Notes: a model not told the origin generated them from the letters alone. 40,084 nucleotides of DNA from Candidatus Poribacteria bacterium (GCA_028818705.1 JAPPNJ010000176.1:1-40084); one strand, 5' to 3'; shown: positions 1-8,415, numbered from the stretch's first letter. Translations and numbers: made by a program.

Positions 1-1
1 G

Positions 2-295
2 GGCGTGCTCGGGCGCGCCAGTTATTTCAGCGGTTGGTTCGATTCTGAAGATTACTTACAGAATCCAAATGTGCCAGGCACTGGAGAATACTCTGGAAAG
101 GTTATTTTCGACTTAGAAACGACTTACACCGTGGGGGCGGGATTGGCACTCACGCTCGGTGGAAGAAATATCCTTAATACCTATCCCGATGAAAATCCGA
201 ATGGTGCTGATTCTGTTGGCAACAAATACGGTCAGTTCAGTCCGTTTGGGTTTGATGGGGCGTACTGGTATGCCAAAGTCGGATACGATTTCTAA
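2..295 (+). CDS. TonB-dependent receptor, C-terminal end (cut by window edge)
   Basis: This is the last ~97 codons of an outer-membrane TonB-dependent receptor; the reading frame is open to the left edge, so the true start lies outside. The end, 'YGQFSPFGFDGAYWYAKVGY' plus D-F, closely matches the end of the complete receptor that follows ('FGEYSPYGFGGAFWYTKVGY' plus S-F). It finishes in Phe, as expected for the last beta strand recognised by the BAM machinery. The segment 'GGRNILNTYPDENP' is the usual strand-turn before the final barrel strands. It is a tandem paralogue of the next gene. The substrate cannot be told from this fragment. A terminator-like hairpin follows at 335-360. Confidence 0.85.
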   Translation, partial: GVLGRASYFSGWFDSEDYLQNPNVPGTGEYSGKVIFDLETTYTVGAGLALTLGGRNILNTYPDENPNGADSVGNKYGQFSPFGFDGAYWYAKVGYDF

Positions 296-334
296 AATCT
301 AGCTGGTGAGAAGTACTATATATGCTTTTCGTAA

Positions 335-360
335 TAGGCGCGGTTTTTCAGCCGCGCCTA
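335..360 (+). terminator. Hairpin after the first receptor gene, possible terminator
   Basis: A perfect 9-bp stem, TAGGCGCGG (335-343) with CCGCGCCTA (352-360), encloses an 8-nt loop. It lies 40 bp after the stop codon. The following sequence is AT-rich (CTCAATTTGTATT) but not a clean U-run, so termination is plausible rather than certain. It may equally be one of the dispersed intergenic palindromes of this genome. Confidence 0.45.
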
Positions 361-390
361 CTCAATTTGTATTAAATTTATTATATTATA

Positions 391-424
391 ATAAGTTCAT
401 ATTCTGGTGAATTATAAGTTCATA
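391..424 (+). repeat. Direct repeat ATAAGTTCATA upstream of receptor gene
   Basis: ATAAGTTCATA occurs at 391-401 and again at 414-424, 23 bp apart (about two helical turns), in the AT-rich gap before the complete receptor. The spacing would suit a dimeric regulator binding on one DNA face. No regulator is identified, so this is a candidate only. Confidence 0.3.
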
Positions 425-474
425 AATTCTGTTTTAGATAAGGGCTTTTCCAAAATAATGAAGGAGCTTCATTT

Positions 475-3174
475 ATGAAAGGCGCACTTGATTTTAAAAC
501 GGTGCTGCTTTTGATGCATGTCATTTTGGTTGTTTGTATAGGTTTAGCATCTACGACAGTAGCGCAAGAGACTGAATCGGAATCAAGCGAAGCAACACCT
601 GAACAAGAGGAACAAGAGGTCGTAACGCTTGAAGGGATAGTGGTAGTCGGAACACGTGCGAAACCGCGTTCAGTGCTTGAATCTGCGGTGCCGATTGATG
701 TTTTACCGAGTGAGGATTTCGTCAAACAAGGCGGTACAGATTTGCCAGACTTGTTGAGAAACTTAGTGCCATCTTACAATGTTAATGCCCAACCGATTGC
801 CGATGCGGCCACTGTCGTCCGTCCAGCGAACCTACGCGGATTAGCACCAGATCACACGTTACTGCTCGTTAATGGTAAACGGCGGCACCGCGCCTCCGTG
901 ATTGCTTGGCTCGGAAACGGATTGTCTGATGGTGCCCAGGGGGCTGATCTCTCTCCTATCCCCACCATCGCGTTGAAACAGATGGAAGTGCTACGAGATG
1001 GCGCATCGGCACAATACGGTTCCGATGCAATTGCCGGCGTTCTGAATCTGCAACTCAAAGATAGTTATGAAGGCGGTTCTTTTGAAATCAAACCCGGTAT
1101 TTTCCAAGCTGGCGATGGTCTCACATATTCTCTTGCGGGTAATATCGGTTTGGGACGAGAAGACCTCTGGACGAATCTTAGTGTAGAATACGGGGGCATG
1201 AATGAGACAGATCGCTCTGTGCAACGGGATGATGCCGCCGCGCTTATTAATGTTGGAAACACGGATGTTGCTGATCCCGCTCAGCCGTGGGGACACCCTA
1301 TTATCAGAAACGACATCAAACTTTTTGCGAATTACGGGGCAAGTATTACTGAGGACACTAAATTCTACGGTCATGCGAACTACGCACAGAAGGAAGTTGA
1401 AGGCGGTTTCTACTTCCGAAACCCCAATACCCGTGGCGCCGTGTTTAGTAATAGTGGTGGGGAAACCTTGCTCGTCGGGAATTTGCGAGGCTTGACAGCG
1501 GAAATGGCGGAATGGGAAGCCCGAAAGGCGGCAGCAGCGGCTGCCGGACAAGAGTTTACCGAACTGTCGCCCCACGATGCTGACGATATCCCAATCACCA
1601 ACAACGTTCCAGATCCTGTTGCCTTACAACAGGTTTTTTCTGACCCGAATCTATTCACATTCCAAGAACTCTTTCCCGGTGGGTTTACCCCCCGCTTCGG
1701 GGCTGATACCCAAGATGCTTCGCTTCTCATTGGTTTAAAAGGAACGATTGCGGAAAACTTGGGGTGGGATTTGAGCGCGTCTTATGGACGGCACGCCTCC
1801 GATTTCTTTATCAGAAATACTGTCAATGCCTCACTTGGCCCAGACACACCGACTGAATTTGATCCAGGCGATTATATCCAAGCGGATACGAATATTAACC
1901 TTGACTTAAACTATCCACTACACGACATGGTGTTCCTCGCCTCAGGTTTGGAATATCGGACAGAAACCTTTGAGATTGTGCCAGGACAGATTGAGTCTTG
2001 GCAAATCGGTGCGTTGGCAAGCCAAGGATTTAGTTCGGGTTCCAACGGATTTCCCGGTTTCAGTGATATTGCCGAGGGCACTTGGACTCGGTCTAACTTT
2101 GCTGGCTATTTAGAAAGTGAATTGCGACCTGTTGACTTTTGGACGGTTAATGCTGCTGTCCGCGGTGAATACTTTGATGATTTTGGTAGTACAATCAACT
2201 ATAAAATTGCGACGAATTATGGTATTGCTGATACGTTCAGAGAATTGCTTGCGGTTGATCCGATTGTTGATTTAAGAGCGCGCGGCAGCTACAGCACCGG
2301 TTTCAGGGCACCGACACCGGGACAGCAGAACGCCTTTAACGTCACAACAGAATTCGGTGAGAACAATACGTTGGTCAATAAAGGGACGATTCCGTCTACA
2401 CATGGTGCCGCACGTTTGGTGGGGGGGCGGGTACTTGAACCGGAAAAGTCAAAGAATTTCACGGTTGGAACGGTGATTAGCCACGCTATTGCGAGTATCA
2501 CTGTTGACTACTTCAACATCATAGTAGAGGATCGATTGGCACCTTCAAAGGACTTCAACCGAGGCACAGATATTACCGAGGCACAAATCCAGCAGCTCGT
2601 GGCTGAAGGTATCACAAGCGCAGGGAACTTGCAAGAATTTCGATTCTTTACCAATGAATTTGGAACGAGCACGCAGGGAATTGATGTGATTTTCACGGCA
2701 CCCATACTGGAGGGTGTGCTCAGCGTTGCTTACAACTACACCGAAACAGAGGTAACCAAACACAATCCCGATATTCTCAACGAAGTCCGTATCCGACTCA
2801 TACAGGAAGGTGTGCCTCGCCATCGCGGAAATGTGACATTAACACAAGGCATTGGTAATAATTTGGGTATATTGGGACGGGTCAATTATTATGGGCCTTG
2901 GTATGAGAATGCTGTGGGCGCGCAAACCTACAGCGACGCGTTTTTGATTGATCTTGAAGTCAGTTATGCGGTCATTGAGAACTTAGGCATCACGATTGGT
3001 GTGAATAATGTTCTCAATGTAGAACCGGATAATATTACTGAGGCAGAGGGACCTGAAGTGCCCTTCGATATTAAAGAATTTCCAGCAAGGATCGTTGGCA
3101 GGCCCTTCGGTGAGTATAGCCCTTATGGGTTTGGCGGCGCGTTCTGGTATACCAAGGTCGGTTACAGCTTTTAG
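475..3174 (+). CDS. TonB-dependent outer-membrane receptor
   Basis: 899 aa. The N-terminus is a signal peptide (charged start, hydrophobic ~9-25, likely cleavage after 'TTVA', residue 30), followed by a Q/E-rich linker. The plug domain starts near residue 53 with 'EGIVVVGTRAKPR' and includes 'NLRGLAPDHTLLLVNGKRR' and 'LRDGASAQYGSDAIAGVLN', classic plug motifs. The rest alternates strands and loops like a 22-strand barrel and ends 'WYTKVGYSF' with a terminal Phe. Length is typical of the family. The start is supported by GAAGGAG 8 nt upstream of the ATG. It imports a ligand using TonB/ExbB energy; the substrate is unknown (siderophore, cobalamin or carbohydrate are all possible). Its stop is 11 bp before the first methyltransferase, so the three genes probably form one operon. 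Confidence 0.93.
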   Translation: MKGALDFKTVLLLMHVILVVCIGLASTTVAQETESESSEATPEQEEQEVVTLEGIVVVGTRAKPRSVLESAVPIDVLPSEDFVKQGGTDLPDLLRNLVPSYNVNAQPIADAATVVRPANLRGLAPDHTLLLVNGKRRHRASVIAWLGNGLSDGAQGADLSPIPTIALKQMEVLRDGASAQYGSDAIAGVLNLQLKDSYEGGSFEIKPGIFQAGDGLTYSLAGNIGLGREDLWTNLSVEYGGMNETDRSVQRDDAAALINVGNTDVADPAQPWGHPIIRNDIKLFANYGASITEDTKFYGHANYAQKEVEGGFYFRNPNTRGAVFSNSGGETLLVGNLRGLTAEMAEWEARKAAAAAAGQEFTELSPHDADDIPITNNVPDPVALQQVFSDPNLFTFQELFPGGFTPRFGADTQDASLLIGLKGTIAENLGWDLSASYGRHASDFFIRNTVNASLGPDTPTEFDPGDYIQADTNINLDLNYPLHDMVFLASGLEYRTETFEIVPGQIESWQIGALASQGFSSGSNGFPGFSDIAEGTWTRSNFAGYLESELRPVDFWTVNAAVRGEYFDDFGSTINYKIATNYGIADTFRELLAVDPIVDLRARGSYSTGFRAPTPGQQNAFNVTTEFGENNTLVNKGTIPSTHGAARLVGGRVLEPEKSKNFTVGTVISHAIASITVDYFNIIVEDRLAPSKDFNRGTDITEAQIQQLVAEGITSAGNLQEFRFFTNEFGTSTQGIDVIFTAPILEGVLSVAYNYTETEVTKHNPDILNEVRIRLIQEGVPRHRGNVTLTQGIGNNLGILGRVNYYGPWYENAVGAQTYSDAFLIDLEVSYAVIENLGITIGVNNVLNVEPDNITEAEGPEVPFDIKEFPARIVGRPFGEYSPYGFGGAFWYTKVGYSF

Positions 3175-3185
3175 GAGAAATTGAG

Positions 3186-4022
3186 ATGAATAATCAGTCC
3201 AGAGATGCTGAATATACAATGGGCCGCAGTGAGAGCGAAACAGAACGCTTAATTGAGCAGTCACAACTCTACGACGATGTGACCCGGCGTTTTTTCCTCA
3301 GAAGCGGCATCGCCAAAGGAATGAAAGTCCTTGATGTGGGGAGTGGTGCCGGAGATGTGGCTCTCACGCTCGCCGAATTTGTCGGGCCCGACGGCACAGT
3401 TGTTGGTGTAGATGTCAACCCTGATATTCTCAAAACAGCACAGACTCGAGCGGATGCGGCAGGTTTTACGAATGTTGGGTTCATTGCTGGTGATATCCGA
3501 ACGCTTGAACTTCCTGACTACTTTGATGCCATCGTCGGTAGACTTGTGCTGCTATATATGGCAGATCCAGCAGAGGCGCTTAAAAAATTAGCTACCCATC
3601 TTCGCCGCGGTGGGATTGTTGCCTTTCAGGATACTGAACTTGCGCTCTACCGGACGGTTATACATCCGGATACACCTCTAATAAACCAGTTGGTCGAATG
3701 GGGGCTCGCGGTGTTTGAACGTTCAGGGGCACATCTCAACATGGGTATGGAACTTTACCGTGTATTCGTTGATGCCGGTTTGCCTGAACCGACCTTACAC
3801 TTTGAGGCGCCCATGGGCGGTCCTGAGGACTGGCCCGGATTTGAGTATCTCGCCAACAGTTTCCGGAGCCTCGTTCCCCTCATGGAGGCGTATGGGATTG
3901 CCACAGCTGAAGAGATAGATATTGACACACTCGCGGATCGGATTCAGGCGGAAGTCACTACGTCAAAACGACCGCTCCTATTGCCACCCCACATCACAGC
4001 GTATGCATCCCTTCCATCGTAA
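3186..4022 (+). CDS. SAM-dependent methyltransferase (class I), first of a tandem pair
   Basis: 278 aa. Motif I of class I methyltransferases, 'VLDVGSGAGDVALTLAEFVG', lies near residues 49-68. It is followed by the acidic end of strand 2 ('VVGVDVNPDIL'), motif II-like 'VGFIAGDIRTLELPDYFDAI' and a post-core 'LRRGGIVAFQD'. This is the Methyltransf_11/25/31 fold used on small molecules, quinones or lipids; the substrate cannot be read from the sequence. It starts 11 bp after the receptor gene with a GGAGA near the ATG, implying coupled expression. It is closely related to the next gene: both contain a 'TERLIEQSQLYDD'/'TTRLIEQSRIYGE' segment and both end 'SKRPxxLPxHxTAxAxLP', so a tandem duplication is likely. 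Confidence 0.88.
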   Translation: MNNQSRDAEYTMGRSESETERLIEQSQLYDDVTRRFFLRSGIAKGMKVLDVGSGAGDVALTLAEFVGPDGTVVGVDVNPDILKTAQTRADAAGFTNVGFIAGDIRTLELPDYFDAIVGRLVLLYMADPAEALKKLATHLRRGGIVAFQDTELALYRTVIHPDTPLINQLVEWGLAVFERSGAHLNMGMELYRVFVDAGLPEPTLHFEAPMGGPEDWPGFEYLANSFRSLVPLMEAYGIATAEEIDIDTLADRIQAEVTTSKRPLLLPPHITAYASLPS

Positions 4023-4035
4023 AAAGGCTCGGCGC

Positions 4036-4896
4036 ATGGCGAAAAATCGGTTGGATAACTTGCATACCTCAAATCGTGATGCCACCTATACCTTAGGGCA
4101 CACCTCACACGAAACGACGCGCCTCATTGAGCAATCAAGAATTTATGGCGAATCAACCATGCGCCTCTGCAGGCAAGCTGGTATTACAAGTGGTATGCGT
4201 GTTCTCGAAATAGGAAGTGGTGCTGGTGATGTTGCTCTCACCCTTGGCGAACTCGTCGGACCAAACGGGGAGATTATTGGCGTAGATATCAATGCAACGA
4301 TTCTTGACACAGCACGTCAGCGTGCAGCCGATGCTGGCATGCGACACCTTGAATTTGTTGCAGGCGATGCTCGAACGCTGGACTTTCCGGACAAGTTTGA
4401 TGCGATTATCGGACGGTTTGTCCTAATGTATATGGCGAATCCAGTAGAAGCATTCGCGAATCTTGTAATGCATTTAAAACCGGGTGGGATCGCAGCGTTT
4501 CAGGAGCCAGAATACACGCTCTATCCTTCGTTCTTACATCCAGATACACCCCTCATGAATCAACTCATTGGATGGATTTTGGGTGTGTTTCAACACTCAG
4601 GAGCACACCTTGATATGGGGATTGGGCTTTACCGTGCTTTTGTAGACGCAGGTTTGCCACCGCCAGAGATGCACCTTCAATCTCCGATTGGCGCTGCTGA
4701 AAGGTGGGCGGGTTACCGATACATGGCGACGATCTTTCAAAGCCTCCTGCCACTTCTGGAAAAATACGGGCTTGCGACAGCGGAGCAGGTTGGTGTAGAC
4801 ACATTGGCTGAACGAATTCGCCAAGAGGTGCTCGTATCAAAGCGTCCGTTCTTCCTACCGCTACACGTAACAGCACACGCAACACTTCCAGCCTGA
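4036..4896 (+). CDS. SAM-dependent methyltransferase (class I), second of a tandem pair
   Basis: 286 aa from the ATG at 4036. The frame is open further upstream (to 3922), but that part overlaps the previous gene, does not resemble the family, and is not used here. Motif I is 'VLEIGSGAGDVALTLGELVG', followed by 'IIGVDINATILDTARQRAAD' and 'VAGDARTLDFPDKFDAIIGR'. It aligns with the preceding methyltransferase along the whole length, including the C-terminal 'SKRPFFLPLHVTAHATLP'. It begins 13 bp after that gene's stop. A weak purine run (AAAAAGG) precedes the start, so translation may depend on the upstream gene. The pair may act on two related substrates or two positions of one, possibly the ligand or product of the receptor system; that link is contextual only. 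Confidence 0.87.
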   Translation: MAKNRLDNLHTSNRDATYTLGHTSHETTRLIEQSRIYGESTMRLCRQAGITSGMRVLEIGSGAGDVALTLGELVGPNGEIIGVDINATILDTARQRAADAGMRHLEFVAGDARTLDFPDKFDAIIGRFVLMYMANPVEAFANLVMHLKPGGIAAFQEPEYTLYPSFLHPDTPLMNQLIGWILGVFQHSGAHLDMGIGLYRAFVDAGLPPPEMHLQSPIGAAERWAGYRYMATIFQSLLPLLEKYGLATAEQVGVDTLAERIRQEVLVSKRPFFLPLHVTAHATLPA

Positions 4897-5233
4897 ATTG
4901 CCTGTCTCCTCGTATGCCGTCCTTATGGAACAAAACCTTCTATGATCCTGTTCATTCTCTAATTCTGTGAATCCTGATTCAGACAACGAAAAGCGACTAT
5001 CGAAAGCCGATAACCCATAACCGACAACGATAAAAAAATGTGGTTTTAGGTTGATATAGGACTCTAAATGTGGTATAATTATATAAACTAAAATTGGTGA
5101 ATAGAATTCTATTCTGAGGTGTGATTGCTTTTTCAGCGCATGCTAATCAGATGGAATTTACGCAATTAATCTCTGCTCCCTGCTTTCCTTACGATTGTAG
5201 TGGGGCCACCAGTCCAAAGAGAGGCATGAAAAT
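4897..5233. other. 337-bp gap: dispersed repeats plus the rpsF promoter and leader
   Basis: No gene is seen here. The gap holds an 18-bp sequence, CCGATAACCCATAACCGA (5007-5024), found again at 30799-30816. It also has an 11-bp motif GGTTGATATAG (5049-5059) found again at 27632-27642, and a sigma70-like promoter (5051-5079). About 150 nt of untranslated leader remains before rpsF. In many bacteria such leaders bind the S6:S18 complex; I could not recognise that motif here. Confidence 0.6.
5051..5079 (+). promoter_or_regulatory. Sigma70-like promoter for the rpsF-ssb-rpsR-rplI block
   Basis: TTGATA (5051-5056), a 17-bp spacer, and TATAAT (5074-5079). The spacing is optimal and the -10 box matches the consensus. 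The start point would fall near 5086, giving a leader of about 150 nt. The -35 hexamer lies inside a copy of a dispersed repeat motif (5049-5059). Confidence 0.7.
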
Positions 5234-5608
5234 TTGAATCCTTACGAACTCCTGCTCATCATCACCCCTGACTATGATGAGAGCGAAGCAGAGGCTCTTA
5301 CTGATCAAGTTAAAGGTATTATTGAAAATAGCGGAACTCTCCTGAAAGTTGATCCTTGGGGAAAAAAACGGCTCGCCTATCCGATCCGAAAACGTAGCGA
5401 AGGTTATTATGTGCTCTATATTTTTGAGAGCGCACCAAGTTTTGTGGCTGAATTAAGCCAATCTCTGCGTGTCATTGAGACGATTCTGCGTTATATGATT
5501 GTCCAATACGAGGACGATATCGAGAAGTTGAAATCTGAGCTCGCTGCTGAAGTGGAACAGACAACGTCCAGTAATACAGAGCAAAGTACACCTGATAATG
5601 CAGGGTAA
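5234..5608 (+). CDS. rpsF: 30S ribosomal protein S6
   Basis: 124 aa. The sequence 'NPYELLLIITPDYDESEAEA', the 'DPWGKKRLAYPIRKRSEGYY' segment and the 'LRVIETILRYMIV' helix are diagnostic of S6, which binds S18 on the platform of the small subunit. Length is within the family range; the C-terminus is an acidic, Ser/Thr-rich tail as often seen. The initiation codon is TTG, since no ATG or GTG lies at the right place; GAGAGG at 5219-5224 gives a 9-nt spacer. It is first in the S6-SSB-S18-L9-DnaB order conserved across bacteria and is driven by the promoter at 5051-5079. Confidence 0.95.
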   Translation: MNPYELLLIITPDYDESEAEALTDQVKGIIENSGTLLKVDPWGKKRLAYPIRKRSEGYYVLYIFESAPSFVAELSQSLRVIETILRYMIVQYEDDIEKLKSELAAEVEQTTSSNTEQSTPDNAG

Positions 5609-5742
5609 ACGCATTGGTGACGATCAGGTATCTGAAGACCCTGCAATATCTGACTAAGGTGAGCATCATCCAGATTTAAAAAACCAATTTTTGGCTTTAA
5701 GTGATGCCAAGAAGACTAAATAACGTATATAGAGGAGAAACC

Positions 5743-6216
5743 ATGGCAAGTTACAACAAGGTCATCCTAATGGGGAATCTTACCCGAGATCCTGAAGTAA
5801 AATTTCTTCCGAATGGAACAGCCGTTGCGAATTTTGGATTGGCTGTGAATGAAAGTTATACTGACCGCCAGACGGGTGAACAAAGAGAGTCTGTCTGCTT
5901 TGTTGATGTCGAAGCATGGGGCAGGCAAGCTGAAGTGGTGGGTGAGTATTTTACTAAAGGCAGACCGATCTTGGTTGACGGTTCTCTCAAGTATGATTCA
6001 TGGGAAGCCGATGATGGCACTAAGCGGAACCGGCTTAGGGTCCGTCTGCAACGGTTCCAGTTTGTCGGTGGGCGCCGGGACGAAGACGAGATGGGTGGTG
6101 GTTACGCCGATGCGCAGCCCGCTGCGCCGTCAGGACAACCTGCCCCTTATCAAGGTGCTCCCGCCCCCGAAGCAAGCAGTGCACCTTCCTCAACAGAGGA
6201 CGACATACCGTTTTAA
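5743..6216 (+). CDS. ssb: Single-stranded DNA-binding protein
   Basis: 157 aa from the ATG at 5743, chosen because AGAGGAG lies just upstream and the protein then begins 'MASYNKVILMGNLTRDPEVK', the standard start; an ATG 42 bp upstream is also in frame but lacks this support. The OB fold covers about residues 1-110 ('VANFGLAVNESYTDRQTGE', 'FVDVEAWGRQAEVVGEY'). A Gly/Pro/Ala/Gln-rich flexible tail follows, ending 'EDDIPF', the acidic tip that recruits replication and repair proteins. It coats single-stranded DNA during replication and recombination. Its position between rpsF and rpsR is the classic arrangement. Confidence 0.96.
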   Translation: MASYNKVILMGNLTRDPEVKFLPNGTAVANFGLAVNESYTDRQTGEQRESVCFVDVEAWGRQAEVVGEYFTKGRPILVDGSLKYDSWEADDGTKRNRLRVRLQRFQFVGGRRDEDEMGGGYADAQPAAPSGQPAPYQGAPAPEASSAPSSTEDDIPF

Positions 6217-6312
6217 GTAGAGCACTGTTCTTGGAAGAACTATCGGCATACGAAGTTTCTTCCTCGAATCTTTTTTTACGTTCCTCCGTTATGAGGGACA
6301 TACGAACATACA

Positions 6313-6336
6313 GCGCGCCAAGGAACATTGGCGCGC
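6313..6336 (+). repeat. Strong hairpin between ssb and rpsR
   Basis: A perfect 9-bp GC-rich stem, GCGCGCCAA (6313-6321) and TTGGCGCGC (6328-6336), with loop GGAACA. It ends 29 bp before the rpsR ATG and is not followed by a U-run, so it does not look like a terminator. It could be an mRNA processing or stability element, a regulatory site for S18, or another dispersed palindrome. Confidence 0.6.
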
Positions 6337-6365
6337 AATAGATTAAATAGAAGGAAGAAAATTAT

Positions 6366-6566
6366 ATGGCATTCCGTCGGAGGCAGCGCTTTCACAAAAT
6401 CGAATCTTTTGACTACAAAGATGTGGATACGCTGCAAAAGTTTATTAACGAACGTGGAAAAATTGTGAGTCGTCGAGTCACGGGACTATCGGCAAAGCAA
6501 CAACGAATGGTGACGCGCGCAGTGAAACGTGCACGTAATATGGCATTGCTGCCGTTTACGCAATAG
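6366..6566 (+). CDS. rpsR: 30S ribosomal protein S18
   Basis: 66 aa, a short form of S18. '[20 protein letters not shown]' and '[20 protein letters not shown]' followed by '[10 protein letters not shown]' are the defining conserved blocks. It contacts S6 and mRNA on the 30S platform. GAAGGAAG lies upstream of the ATG. Spacing from ssb is 149 bp and contains a strong hairpin (6313-6336), which could uncouple expression of the ribosomal genes from ssb. No zinc-binding cysteines are present, so it is the Cys-free variant. Confidence 0.96.
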   Translation: MAFRRRQRFHKIESFDYKDVDTLQKFINERGKIVSRRVTGLSAKQQRMVTRAVKRARNMALLPFTQ

Positions 6567-6575
6567 AAGTAGGTT

Positions 6576-6591
6576 CAGGCACGTATGCCTG
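6576..6591 (+). repeat. Small hairpin CAGGC/GCCTG between rpsR and rplI
   Basis: CAGGC (6576-6580), loop ACGTAT, GCCTG (6587-6591), 10 bp after the rpsR stop. A similar CAGGC-TTGT-GCCTG hairpin lies at 17301-17314, in front of a lipoprotein gene. Confidence 0.4.
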
Positions 6592-6625
6592 GGTTTCCTA
6601 TACGAGATGACATAGGGTTTCAATT

Positions 6626-7072
6626 ATGGAAGTGATTTTAAAGGAAAGTGTTGAAGGGCTTGGTGTTCCAGGCGATGTGTTGACAGTCGCCGACGGCTAC
6701 GCGCGCAACTATCTTTTGCCGATGCAGTTGGCGGTCCATGCAACAGAGCGAAACCGTCGCCACTTTGAGCACCAAAAGCGAGTTATTGATCACCAAGAAT
6801 CGAAGAATAGAGAACAGGCACGTGAAATTGCCGGACAGATTGCTGGGGTCACATGCACACTCAGTCGGCGTGCTGGTGAAAATGATCGACTCTTCGGCTC
6901 GGTTACCTCCACAGATGTCGCGGAGGCTTTACGCGCTGAGGGATTCGATCTGGAAAGACGCTTCTTTGAACTTGCAGAACCGATTCGTGAACTCGGTGTG
7001 TTCATGGTGCCGATCAAATTGCATGCCGATGTTCAGATTGAACTGCGGGTCGTTGTTGAACGCGAAGAATAA
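6626..7072 (+). CDS. rplI: 50S ribosomal protein L9
   Basis: 148 aa, standard length. The N-terminal domain 'MEVILKESVEGLGVPGDVLT' plus 'VADGYARNYLLPMQLAVHAT' is the L9 signature. A long charged connecting helix follows (~45-80), then a C-terminal domain with 'ENDRLFGSVTSTDVAEAL'. L9 binds 23S rRNA and protrudes from the large subunit, helping to maintain reading frame. The Shine-Dalgarno sequence is weak. The stop codon is 2 bp before the dnaB ATG, so L9 and the replicative helicase are translationally coupled, as in many bacteria. Confidence 0.96.
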   Translation: MEVILKESVEGLGVPGDVLTVADGYARNYLLPMQLAVHATERNRRHFEHQKRVIDHQESKNREQAREIAGQIAGVTCTLSRRAGENDRLFGSVTSTDVAEALRAEGFDLERRFFELAEPIRELGVFMVPIKLHADVQIELRVVVEREE

Positions 7073-7074
7073 TC

Positions 7075-8406
7075 ATGCAGGCACAAGCGGTTGAATCTCT
7101 CTCTGACAAGGAGGCTGAACAGGCTGTACTCGGCGCAATGATGACCGAGAAATCGGTCATTCCTCGTGTAATCGCCCTGCTTGGACCTACTTCTGATGCA
7201 TTTTTTACGACCGATCATCAGTTAATCTATACAGCGATCCTTACCGTATACGATCGCGTTAGCAAAGCCGATCCGCTTCTCGTTGCCGATGAACTGAAAC
7301 GGACAAATCAGATTAATCGGACAGGCGGTGCTAACTATCTCTATGAACTACAAGCACCTATTGTTGAGACAGAGAGCACAGAATTTTATGCCGATATTCT
7401 TTATGAAAAGGCGACGCGCCGACAGTTAATTCATGCAGGTTCCGAAATTCGCGATATCGCTCAAGACGAAAGCATAGAACTCTCGGAAATCCTCAATCAG
7501 GCACAAGAAGCCGTCTTTGAGCTCGGTCAAGACAAGGCACAACGCGGATTTCACCCTATTCAGCCGCTTGTCTCAGATAGCATAGATGCTATAGAAAAAC
7601 TCTACCACAAATCCGACCGGTTTTTAGGGGTGCCGACCGGTTTTATGGATTTTGACCACATGACATCGGGGCTACAACCCGGCAACTTCATCATCATCGC
7701 CGCGCGACCGAGCATGGGAAAGACAACCTTGGTGCTGAATATGGCACAGAACATCGCGCTTGAGCAGGAGCGTCCAGTTGCCATTTTTAGTCTTGAGATG
7801 CCCGCACAAGATATTGTTATGCGGATGTTATCCGCGGAATCCCACATCGATTTTGGACGGCTCCGAACAGGTAATTTTAGCGAAGACTACTGGCGACCGT
7901 TGACTGAAGCAGCAGGTAGACTCGCCGAAGCACCTATCCTAATTAATGACAACCGCGGACTTACTGTTCAGAGTCTACGCGCTGAAGGACGACGGTTAAA
8001 AGGTGAGCATAATAGTCTTGCACTTATTATTGTTGACTACCTACAGCTTCTCAGAGGGACGGGTAGATACAACGCTCGCGAACAGGAAATCTCTGAAATC
8101 TCACGCGCCTTGAAAATCCTCGCTTGGGAACTCAATGTGCCAATTATTGCCTGTTCGCAGTTGAGCCGTGAGGTGGAACGTCGTCCCGACAAACAACCGC
8201 AGCTTTCCGATTTGCGCGAATCCGGAGCAATTGAACAAGACGCTGACCTTGTTGCCTTTTTATACCGAGAAGATTATTACCAAGAGGAAGAGACCGATGA
8301 TCGGGTTGAAGCACACCTGCTGATTAAGAAACAACGTAACGGACCGACCGGACCGATCATGCTCTATTTTACCAAAAAGCAGATGCGATTTGAAAACCTG
8401 AGTTAG
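7075..8406 (+). CDS. dnaB: Replicative DNA helicase DnaB
   Basis: 443 aa. The N-terminal domain (~8-110) contains 'EAEQAVLGAMMTEKSVIPRV', which mediates hexamer assembly and primase contact. A linker follows. The RecA-like ATPase domain starts near 175 with 'VPTGFMDFDHMTSGLQPGNF', has the Walker A 'ARPSMGKT' near 210-217, 'FSLEMP' and the Walker B 'LIIVDYLQLL' near 317. The C-terminus has 'SQLSREVERRPDKQPQLSDL' and 'IEQDADLVAFLYRE'. It unwinds DNA ahead of the replication fork. Length is normal and no intein interrupts the Walker or DNA-binding motifs, sites where DnaB inteins often occur. Its stop lies 9 bp before mlaE. Confidence 0.97.
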   Translation: MQAQAVESLSDKEAEQAVLGAMMTEKSVIPRVIALLGPTSDAFFTTDHQLIYTAILTVYDRVSKADPLLVADELKRTNQINRTGGANYLYELQAPIVETESTEFYADILYEKATRRQLIHAGSEIRDIAQDESIELSEILNQAQEAVFELGQDKAQRGFHPIQPLVSDSIDAIEKLYHKSDRFLGVPTGFMDFDHMTSGLQPGNFIIIAARPSMGKTTLVLNMAQNIALEQERPVAIFSLEMPAQDIVMRMLSAESHIDFGRLRTGNFSEDYWRPLTEAAGRLAEAPILINDNRGLTVQSLRAEGRRLKGEHNSLALIIVDYLQLLRGTGRYNAREQEISEISRALKILAWELNVPIIACSQLSREVERRPDKQPQLSDLRESGAIEQDADLVAFLYREDYYQEEETDDRVEAHLLIKKQRNGPTGPIMLYFTKKQMRFENLS

Positions 8407-8415
8407 ACATACAAT

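Noticed and set aside
991..1575. Long minus-strand open frame inside the receptor gene (194 codons)
   Set aside because: It lies wholly within a clearly coding TonB receptor, has no family resemblance, and has no ribosome binding site; it is a shadow of the real gene.
3922..4035. N-terminal extension of the second methyltransferase
   Set aside because: It overlaps the end of the first methyltransferase and does not resemble the family; alignment with the paralogue starts at the 4036 ATG.
7075..8406. Intein or frameshift in dnaB
   Set aside because: The frame is continuous with all Walker and DNA-binding motifs at normal spacing.
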